NCBI RefSeq assembly: GCF_003574395.1
Contig: NZ_QMJY01000078.1
Span: 1-64,000, forward strand
Direction of reading: 5' to 3'
Source: Tabrizicola thermarum
Lineage (GTDB): Bacteria; Pseudomonadota; Alphaproteobacteria; Rhodobacterales; Rhodobacteraceae
Length of the DNA stretch: 64,000 bases
This document shows positions 56,633 through 64,000 of the stretch, piece by piece. The translations under genes were made by a program, and so were the position numbers. The notes under the pieces were generated by a model that saw nothing but the letters and a program-made list of their open reading frames with translations, was not told the origin of the DNA and searched no databases. How positions within the stretch are numbered: position 1 is the stretch's first letter; each line of letters starts with the position of its first letter.

Positions 56633-56987
56633 CTTCGTGCCTCCCTATACTGCTGCTGCCTTGTCTTTATTTTCCAAGCATTTTCAGGGCTGCCACCGGG
56701 ATAATCAACAGAAATCCGAATCACCCCCGAAACAATGGCCCGGGTGGTGACAATTTCGCCCAGGCGGGCGACAATTCTGCAACCCATCCGGGTTTGCCGG
56801 GCGATGGTGGCGCTAACGGCGGAATGATTGCGCTAACTGTTTGAAATCACGCTATTCCCGTGCGAAAATCCCGTGCTATAGGCCCATTATGGCCGGTCCC
56901 CGCCGGGGCTTGTCACGGCATTCATTGGCCCGGGTGCCGACGCATTTGAACCGCCACATGTCGCTTGTGGCAAAGGGAGCTTGCAGG
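56633..56987. other. Intergenic region between chvI and pckA with divergent promoters
   Basis: 355 bases. The pckA half contains the GCGCTAAC direct repeats at 56810-56837 and promoter-like pairs TTGCGC/GCTATT (56828-56833, 56851-56856, 17-base spacer) and TTGAAA/GAAAAT (56841-56846, 56864-56869, 17-base spacer). The chvI half is A+T-richer near 56640-56690 and should hold its promoter, but no clear -35/-10 pair stands out. Confidence 0.55.
56810..56837 (+). promoter_or_regulatory. 20-bp-phased GCGCTAAC repeats, candidate operator for pckA
   Basis: GCGCTAAC occurs at 56810-56817 and 56830-56837, exactly 20 bp (two helical turns) apart. With flanking bases each is an imperfect palindrome around GCGC, close to GTTAGCGCTAAC. 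The second copy overlaps a -35-like TTGCGC. LacI-family regulators (PckR in Sinorhizobium, CceR in Rhodobacter sphaeroides) control pckA in relatives; the motif match is from memory. Confidence 0.42.
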
Positions 56988-58586
<1,599 letters not shown>

Positions 58587-58594
58587 CCGCCCCC

Positions 58595-58657
58595 TCGTCG
58601 CGCGCCTTCTGCTTCTTCTCGCTGAACCCCGGCGAGCGGAAGCGAAGTGCGCGACGA
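58595..58657. terminator. Long interrupted hairpin between convergent pckA and TauE-like gene
   Basis: TCGTCGCGC at 58595-58603 pairs with GCGCGACGA at 58649-58657. Inside it, CTTC/GAAG, GCTTC/GAAGC and CTCGC/GCGAG pair in order, leaving only small bulges and a loop near TGAACCCCG. It is a stem of more than 20 bp spanning almost the whole gap and can serve both genes. Confidence 0.65.
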
Positions 58658-58661
58658 ACCG

Positions 58662-59432
58662 TCACCCAAGCGCCAGCCGCACCATGTTCAGCCCCGTCAC
58701 GACCAGCAGCGCCTGCGTCCAGCGCCGGAACCGCGCCTGGTCCAGCCGGTCCTGCACCCAATAGCCCGCATACAGCCCCACCAGCGCCGGAACCGACAGC
58801 GCGGCCGAAAACCCCAGGCTCGCGCCATTCGCCACCCCGGTCCCCAGATGCGAGACCAAGAGCGCCACCGCTCCGATCAGGAACACCACCCCCTGCGCCC
58901 GGATCATCGTCAGCTTGTCCGCCCCCGTGGACAGCAGAAGCACCAGAAGCGGCGGCCCCCAGATCCCCGACACGCCGCCATACAGCCCGCCGATCACCCC
59001 CAGCCCCCACTCTGCCCACACCCGGTTGCGCACCGGGATCGCCAGGCTTCGCCCGGCCAGTTGCAGCGCCGCGAAGGCCGAGATCGGCACCCCCAGCATC
59101 AGCAGGTACAGCCAGCGCGGGATCGCCTCGGCGAAAGGTGCGGAAACCGCGATGAACACCACCGTCGCCAGCAGGAAACGCCGATAGGTCCGCGCCGTCT
59201 CGACCGCGGGACCCACGCCTTGCCGAAACGCTTGGCTAAGGTTCGTGGCCAGCGTCGGCAGGATCAGCCCGGCCAGCGCCAGGTGCTGCGGCAGGAACAC
59301 CGCGAAGGCCGATACCAGGATCATCGGCATCGCAAAGCCCACCGCGCCCTTCACGAAGCCCGCGAACAGCGTCACCGCCAGCGCCGCCGCGAAGGCCTGA
59401 CCGGACAGCCCGCCAGAGACCAGATCGAACAT
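58662..59432 (-). CDS. TauE/SafE-family permease (sulfite exporter-like)
   Basis: Inner-membrane protein of 256 aa with about eight transmembrane helices. The family motifs are in GFVKGAVGFAMPMILVSAF near residue 25 and, in the second half, the repeated GVIGGLYGGVSGIWGPPLLVLLL. The ATG at 59432 has GGGAAAGGG upstream and gives the standard N-terminus. Members export sulfite or organosulfonates or are of unknown substrate. It is convergent with pckA. Confidence 0.85.
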   Translation of the reverse strand: MFDLVSGGLSGQAFAAALAVTLFAGFVKGAVGFAMPMILVSAFAVFLPQHLALAGLILPTLATNLSQAFRQGVGPAVETARTYRRFLLATVVFIAVSAPFAEAIPRWLYLLMLGVPISAFAALQLAGRSLAIPVRNRVWAEWGLGVIGGLYGGVSGIWGPPLLVLLLSTGADKLTMIRAQGVVFLIGAVALLVSHLGTGVANGASLGFSAALSVPALVGLYAGYWVQDRLDQARFRRWTQALLVVTGLNMVRLALG

Positions 59433-59501
59433 GACTTGCCCTTTCCCTCCCCTTGTGGCGCAATCAGGCGTGCCGGGAAAGCGCCAACAGGGTGACGTCG
59501 A

Positions 59502-60017
59502 ATGCTCCGCGGACTGATCCTTGCCCTGACGGTCGCTCTGCCGCTGCGGGCAGAGCCCGCCCCGCCGCAGGCCGCCTCCGAGGTGGCCTACCTCAAGCTC
59601 GGCATCTTCTGCGCCCTGCAAGCGATGGACCAGCGCCCCGCCCCCGGCACCTTGTCGGGCTGGATCCACGTCCCCGACGGCCCGATCGACTTTCACTGGC
59701 CCGATGCCCGGGTCGTCCCCGCCGTCCTTGGCCTGGCTTTCGGGGTCAAGTCGCGGATGGTCCCCGGCGTCTTCGCCTCGGGCGAGATGCGGGTGTATCG
59801 GCCCGGCGCCACCACCCCCGAAACCTGGGACACCACCTTCTCGGACACTGGCGAGCAGTTCGGTTTCTTCCGCTTTGACCGCGAGGACGAACTCCTGCCC
59901 GGCCTCTGGCGGTTCGAGGCCTGGGAGGGCGAGACCCGGCTTTACTCTGCCGAGTTCGAGGTTGTCCCCGCCGCCGCCCTGCCCGAAATCGCCCAAGCCT
60001 GCGGCGCGACCTCTTGA
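59502..60017 (+). CDS. Secreted protein, possibly DUF3859 type
   Basis: A 171-aa protein with a short signal peptide (about residues 1-17, ending LRA). The mature part is a single beta-rich domain with GIFCALQAMDQRPAPGTLSGW, FGVKSRMVPGVFASGEMRVYRPG and a terminal LWRFEAWEGETRLYSAEFEVV. It resembles DUF3859 proteins, but I am not certain. Two Cys (FCAL and QACGATS) may pair. Function unknown. It is transcribed away from the TauE-like gene. Confidence 0.62.
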   Translation: MLRGLILALTVALPLRAEPAPPQAASEVAYLKLGIFCALQAMDQRPAPGTLSGWIHVPDGPIDFHWPDARVVPAVLGLAFGVKSRMVPGVFASGEMRVYRPGATTPETWDTTFSDTGEQFGFFRFDREDELLPGLWRFEAWEGETRLYSAEFEVVPAAALPEIAQACGATS

Positions 60018-60129
60018 CATCGCCTGCGACATTTTAAGTCCTGTGCTGCGCCAGTATTGAAATCTTGTTGCGCTGCCGCTGCGAAGGCGCTACCTCTTCG
60101 CAGGTGCAGAATCTCGCCGGAGCCGCCCC

Positions 60130-61791
60130 ATGCCTGACGGACAAGTCATGACCCAGACCCCGATCCTTGCCGACCTCCAGGCGCTGACCAGGGCCGCCCT
60201 GCCCGAGGTAGAGGCGCTGTTCGCTCAGGCGCGCGACAGGTTGAAGGCGCAGGTCACGGTGGGCGGCAAGCTGTCCGGCGCCGCGCTTGAGGCGCAGCAG
60301 TTCCAGGCCCATGCGCTGGCCTGGCTGGCGACCTATCTCGAATCGCTGCGCCAGCTGGACGCCTGGGCCGGTCGCCTGTCCTCTGCCGGCCGGTTCGGCC
60401 CGATGGAACAGCTGATCCTGCAGATCGGCTTCGGCGAATATCTGTCCCAGATCGCCGGCGGCCTGCCGATGAGCCAGGGCGAGATCGCCCGCCTGTCCGA
60501 CCTTGGCCAGAGCTGGACCCCCGGACCCGAAGCCGCCCGCCTCATCGCCCACGGCAACACCGCCCCGTCGCGCGAGGCGCTTGTGGCCCTGATGCGGGAC
60601 AACCACGGCCGCGCCACCTTTGGCGCCACCGGCCTCGATGAAGAGCTGGAGATGATCCGCGACCAGTTCCGCCGCTACTCGGACGAAAAGGTCATCCCCC
60701 GCGCCCATGACTGGCACCTGAAGGACGAACTGATCCCGATGGAGATCATCGCCGAGCTGGCCGAGCTTGGCGTCTTCGGCCTGACCATCCCCGAGGAATA
60801 CGGTGGCCTCGGCCTCTCCAAGGCGTCGATGGTCGTCGTGTCCGAAGAACTCTCGCGCGGCTATATCGGCGTGGGCAGCCTTGGCACCCGCACCGAGATC
60901 GCCGCCGAACTGATCCTCTGCGGCGGCACCGAAGAGCAGAAGCAGAAATGGCTTCCCGGCCTCGCCTCCGGTGAAATCCTGCCCACCGCCGTCTTCACCG
61001 AACCGAACACCGGCTCCGACCTCGGCAGCCTTCGCACCCGTGCCCGCCGCAAGGGCGAGGACTGGGAGATCACCGGCAACAAGACCTGGATCACCCACGC
61101 CGCCCGCACCCATGTGATGACCGTCCTCGCCCGAAGCGTCGAGGGCACCACCGACTATCGCGGCCTGTCGATGTTCCTGGCCGAAAAGACCCCCGGCACC
61201 GACGAGACCCCCTTCGTCGATCCCGGACTCTCGGGCGGCGAGATCGAGGTGCTGGGCTATCGCGGCATGAAGGAATACACCGTCAACTTCGACGGCTTTG
61301 CCGTGAAGGGCGAGAACCTGCTCGGCGGCGTCGAGGGCCAGGGCTTCAAGCAACTGATGCAGACGTTTGAGTCCGCCCGCATCCAGACCGGCGCGCGGGC
61401 CATCGGCGTCGCCCAGTCCGCGCTGGAAACGGGGATGCAGTACGCGCTCGACCGCCAGCAGTTCGGCAAGCCGCTGATCGCCTTCCCGCGCATCTCGGGC
61501 AAGCTGGCGATGATGGCCGTCGAGATCATGATCGCCCGTCAGCTGACCTACTTCTCCGCCTGGCAGAAGGACCACGGGCACCGCTGCGACCTCGAGGCCG
61601 GGATGGCCAAGCTGCTGGGCGCGCGCGTCGCCTGGGCGGCGGCCGACAACGCGTTGCAGATCCACGGCGGCAACGGCTTTGCGCTGGAATACCGCATCAG
61701 CCGCATCCTCTGCGACGCGCGCATCCTGAACATCTTCGAAGGCGCGGCCGAGATCCAAGCCACCGTGATCGCGCGCCGGCTGTTGGAGTGA
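60130..61791 (+). CDS. mcd: (2S)-methylsuccinyl-CoA dehydrogenase
   Basis: FAD-dependent acyl-CoA dehydrogenase of 553 aa with an N-terminal extension of about 160 residues (ILADLQALTRAALPEVEAL, EMEQLILQIGFGEYLSQI type segments). This long N-terminus is characteristic of Mcd, which oxidises methylsuccinyl-CoA to mesaconyl-CoA in the ethylmalonyl-CoA pathway. Core motifs are VFTEPNTGSDLGSLRTRA, NKTWITHAAR, the ESARIQTGARAIGVAQ region and QIHGGNGFALEYRISRILCDARI. GGAG lies before the ATG; a second ATG at 60148 is possible. Electrons go to ETF, encoded at 47.6-49.3 kb. Confidence 0.88.
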   Translation: MPDGQVMTQTPILADLQALTRAALPEVEALFAQARDRLKAQVTVGGKLSGAALEAQQFQAHALAWLATYLESLRQLDAWAGRLSSAGRFGPMEQLILQIGFGEYLSQIAGGLPMSQGEIARLSDLGQSWTPGPEAARLIAHGNTAPSREALVALMRDNHGRATFGATGLDEELEMIRDQFRRYSDEKVIPRAHDWHLKDELIPMEIIAELAELGVFGLTIPEEYGGLGLSKASMVVVSEELSRGYIGVGSLGTRTEIAAELILCGGTEEQKQKWLPGLASGEILPTAVFTEPNTGSDLGSLRTRARRKGEDWEITGNKTWITHAARTHVMTVLARSVEGTTDYRGLSMFLAEKTPGTDETPFVDPGLSGGEIEVLGYRGMKEYTVNFDGFAVKGENLLGGVEGQGFKQLMQTFESARIQTGARAIGVAQSALETGMQYALDRQQFGKPLIAFPRISGKLAMMAVEIMIARQLTYFSAWQKDHGHRCDLEAGMAKLLGARVAWAAADNALQIHGGNGFALEYRISRILCDARILNIFEGAAEIQATVIARRLLE

Positions 61792-61870
61792 ATTTCTTGC
61801 CTTGACCTTGCCAGCCTGCGACACTGTCCCATGTCGGGGCGTGTCGACACCGTAAAGACCAGGGCAGGCA

Positions 61871-62884
61871 ATGGCAGAAACTGTGCTTCTTACCGGGGTT
61901 TCCGGCTTCATTGCCAAGCATATCGCGCTGAAGCTTCTGAACGCCGGATACGACGTCCGCGGCACCCTGCGCCGCCCGGACCGGGCGGATGAGGTCCGCG
62001 CGGCGCTTGTCCCCTATCTGACCGAACACGCGGGCGAACTGACCTTCGCCCAGACCGACCTCGAATCCGACGCGGGCTGGGCCGAGGCAATGGCCGGGGT
62101 CTCCGCCCTCGTCCACACCGCCTCGCCCTTTCCCATTGCCCAGCCCAAGGACCCCGCCGTCCTGATCCGACCGGCTGTCGAAGGCACCGAACGCGTTCTG
62201 AAGGCCGCCGCCGCCGCCGGGGTCACGCGCGTCGTCCTCACCTCCTCGACCGTCGCCGTCCTCAACGAATCCAAGCCCGACACGCTTCAGGACGAGGCCG
62301 ACTGGTGCGACACGCACCTGCCCACGACCACGCCCTACGCCAAGTCCAAGACCCTCGCCGAACGCGCCGCGTGGGAGATCGCCAAGGCCCGGGGTCTCAG
62401 GCTGACGACGATCAACCCCGGCCTCGTCCTCGGACCGCCGCTCGATGAACATTACGGCTCCTCGCTGGGCCTCGTCGAACGCTTGCTCAAGGGCAAGGAC
62501 CCGATGCTGCCCGCCCTGGGCTTTCCCATCGTCGATGTCCGCGACGTGGCCGAGATGCATCTCCGCGCCCTCCAGCGCCCCGAGACGGAGGGTCGCCGCT
62601 ACATCGCCGCCGCCGGCTCGATGGCCTTCGTGGACATGGCCCGCACGCTCAAGGCCGCCTACCCGACCCGCCGCATCCCGACCCGCGAAGCCCCGCAGTT
62701 CATCGTCCGCGCCCTGGCGCTGTTCGATCCCACGATCAAGTCGATCCTGCCCAAGCTCGGCCACCTCGAACGCGTGTCCAATGCCCGCGCCGTCAGCGAA
62801 ATGGGGATGGAGTTCATTGCCCCCAAGGCCGCGCTGCTGGCCTCGGCCGACTGGCTGGTCAAGCACGGCAAGGTCCGCGCCTAG
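61871..62884 (+). CDS. Extended SDR, dihydroflavonol-4-reductase-like aldehyde reductase
   Basis: NAD(P)-dependent oxidoreductase of 337 aa. The cofactor motif LTGVSGFIAKHIA replaces the usual TGxxGxxG form in a way common in this subfamily. The catalytic Ser/Tyr/Lys are in LTSSTVAV and PYAKSKTLAE (YxxxK), and NPGLVLGPPL follows. Likely reduces a ketone or aldehyde; substrate unknown. Its TAG stop overlaps the stop of the convergent MFS gene in a shared CTAG. Confidence 0.85.
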   Translation: MAETVLLTGVSGFIAKHIALKLLNAGYDVRGTLRRPDRADEVRAALVPYLTEHAGELTFAQTDLESDAGWAEAMAGVSALVHTASPFPIAQPKDPAVLIRPAVEGTERVLKAAAAAGVTRVVLTSSTVAVLNESKPDTLQDEADWCDTHLPTTTPYAKSKTLAERAAWEIAKARGLRLTTINPGLVLGPPLDEHYGSSLGLVERLLKGKDPMLPALGFPIVDVRDVAEMHLRALQRPETEGRRYIAAAGSMAFVDMARTLKAAYPTRRIPTREAPQFIVRALALFDPTIKSILPKLGHLERVSNARAVSEMGMEFIAPKAALLASADWLVKHGKVRA

Positions 62885-64000
62885 GCGACCGCCCCGCCGC
62901 GTGACGGCCGCTGCACACCCAGTCGCGGATGCAACCGCCCGGCCACGGCCCAGGACGCCACCAGCCCTGCCCCCGCCGCCACAAAGATCGCGGGCAGCGG
63001 CGCCACCCACAGGACCAGCCAGGCCGCCCCGGGCGTCAGGATCGAGGACACGTCGCGGAAGCTGGAATAGACCGCCGACATCTCGGTCCGCTCGCTGGGC
63101 TTGACCGACATCAGGAAGGGCAATCCCCCCACCACGTCCAGCGTGACCAGAAAGATGGACGCCGCCATGACCAGCGCCACCGTGGCCCAGGGCAGGAAGG
63201 ACAACAGCCCCGCCGCCACGAACAGCGCACCGCAGGCCCCGAAGGCAAGGCGGACCGACCGACGCACCGACAGCCGACGCGCCAGCCGGTTCAGCGCGGG
63301 TGCCGCGAACAGCGAGGCGTTGGTGATCGACAGGGCGATGCCGCCGATCTTGTCCCCCAGTCCCGCCTCTATGCAGAAGATCGGCAGGTAGACCACATAG
63401 ACCCACCAGCCGCAGGACCGCATCACCGCGAACATCCAGCCCGCGATCAGCCGGGGCTGGCTGAAGAACCGCCCCAGATAGCCCAACGGGTTCACCGCCG
63501 GCCGCTTGGCCCGCGCGATCTGCTTGCCGTTGCCCAGCCGCAGAACCCAGAAACTGACCAGAAGGATGCAGGCGAAGGTGCCCGAGGCGAGGAACGGCAG
63601 CGCATGGCCCTGATGGTAAAGCCAGACCCCCGCCATCGGCCCCACCGCCCAGGGAGCCGCCGCATAGACCATCTGCGTCGACTGGCTTTTCCCCAGGTTC
63701 GCCCGGTCCACATAGTCCAGCACATAGGCGTTCAGGCAGACGAAGATCGTCACCGTCGCCATCGCATTGCAGATCAGCGCCATCGGCACGGACCACACGG
63801 TCCCGATCGCTCCCAGCGTATTGCCCACCAGATACAGGCACACACCCCCGGTATAGGTCCAGCGCCGCGGGATCTTCCGCGCCGCCCAGGGCACCATCAG
63901 CCCCCAGACCAGCGCCACCACACCCGACAGGAAGAACGCAACCGAAGTCGCCTGCGCATCGCCCAGGGCGTCATAGACCACCAGCGGCATGGTCGAGATC
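62881..64000 (-). CDS. Major facilitator superfamily permease (5' end outside the window)
   Basis: The frame is open to the window edge, so the N-terminus lies beyond 64000; codons upstream of an internal ATG at 63990 still look coding. The visible 370 residues contain about eleven transmembrane helices, an MFS-type loop after the first visible helices (WAARKIPRRWTY), and the central RAKRPAVNPLGYLGRFF cytoplasmic loop. Sugar or drug transport cannot be told. It is convergent with the SDR gene, sharing CTAG as both stops. Confidence 0.82.
   Translation of the reverse strand, partial: ISTMPLVVYDALGDAQATSVAFFLSGVVALVWGLMVPWAARKIPRRWTYTGGVCLYLVGNTLGAIGTVWSVPMALICNAMATVTIFVCLNAYVLDYVDRANLGKSQSTQMVYAAAPWAVGPMAGVWLYHQGHALPFLASGTFACILLVSFWVLRLGNGKQIARAKRPAVNPLGYLGRFFSQPRLIAGWMFAVMRSCGWWVYVVYLPIFCIEAGLGDKIGGIALSITNASLFAAPALNRLARRLSVRRSVRLAFGACGALFVAAGLLSFLPWATVALVMAASIFLVTLDVVGGLPFLMSVKPSERTEMSAVYSSFRDVSSILTPGAAWLVLWVAPLPAIFVAAGAGLVASWAVAGRLHPRLGVQRPSRGGAVA

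Overview
The window is high-G+C chromosomal DNA from an alphaproteobacterium. Gene content and order point to the Rhodobacteraceae/Paracoccaceae, close to Rhodobacter, Tabrizicola or Gemmobacter. The strongest clues are ybgC-tolQRAB-pal-cpoB-tilS-ftsH; cmk-rpsA-ihfB-lapA-trpF-trpB; the chvI-chvG-hprK-rapZ-EIIA-HPr block divergent from pckA; a bacterial phosphatidylcholine synthase; and a long-form methylsuccinyl-CoA dehydrogenase of the ethylmalonyl-CoA pathway. This is almost entirely core chromosome. I see no rRNA, tRNA, CRISPR array, insertion sequence or prophage.

Layout. 1-9.2 kb: envelope-constriction (Tol-Pal) operon, tRNA-Ile lysidine synthetase and the FtsH protease. 9.3-11.6 kb: CorA-type transporter, a small methyltransferase and a MOSC protein, translationally coupled. 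11.8-14.7 kb: one-carbon folate genes fhs and folD with a chorismate mutase between them. 14.8-17.9 kb (minus): Lhr-type helicase and PdeM-type phosphoesterase. 18.1-22.0 kb: YmdB-like phosphodiesterase, two transporters and a lipoprotein. 22.0-26.8 kb: priA, a small transaldolase, DUF484 and xerC. 26.8-31.8 kb: phosphatidylcholine synthase, an EamA transporter, ogt with a LysR regulator, DUF1127 and an acyl-CoA ligase. 31.8-34.8 kb: ileS. 35-38.4 kb: small, less conserved genes, including a membrane-anchored LuxR-type regulator with two secreted PepSY/Asp-rich proteins. 38.6-44.6 kb (minus): trpB, trpF, lapA, ihfB, rpsA, a membrane protein and cmk. 44.9-52.2 kb: cold-shock protein, a degenerate receiver protein, an aldolase-family protein, HIG1 protein, cobalamin adenosyltransferase, ETF and 3-hydroxybutyryl-CoA dehydrogenase. 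52.2-58.6 kb: regulatory PTS, HprK, RapZ, ChvGI and divergent pckA. 58.7-64 kb: TauE-like permease, secreted protein, mcd, an SDR and a truncated MFS permease.

Functional links. PduO-type adenosyltransferase, ETF, 3-hydroxybutyryl-CoA dehydrogenase and methylsuccinyl-CoA dehydrogenase all serve acetyl-CoA/PHB/ethylmalonyl-CoA metabolism. The HPr/HprK/EIIA/RapZ/ChvGI set beside pckA couples carbon status to envelope sensing and gluconeogenesis.

The most interesting signals lie between and inside genes. They are a low-G+C, codon-shifted patch in the ileS editing domain; three back-to-back palindromes between trpF and trpB; a perfect hairpin burying the ribosome-binding site of the acyl-CoA ligase; 20-bp-phased direct repeats upstream of pckA; two dispersed intergenic repeat families; a heat-shock-like promoter whose -10 covers an apparent ftsH start; and the LuxR/PepSY cluster. 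No clearly new multi-gene defence or mobile system is visible. All statements come from reading the sequence; no searches were run.
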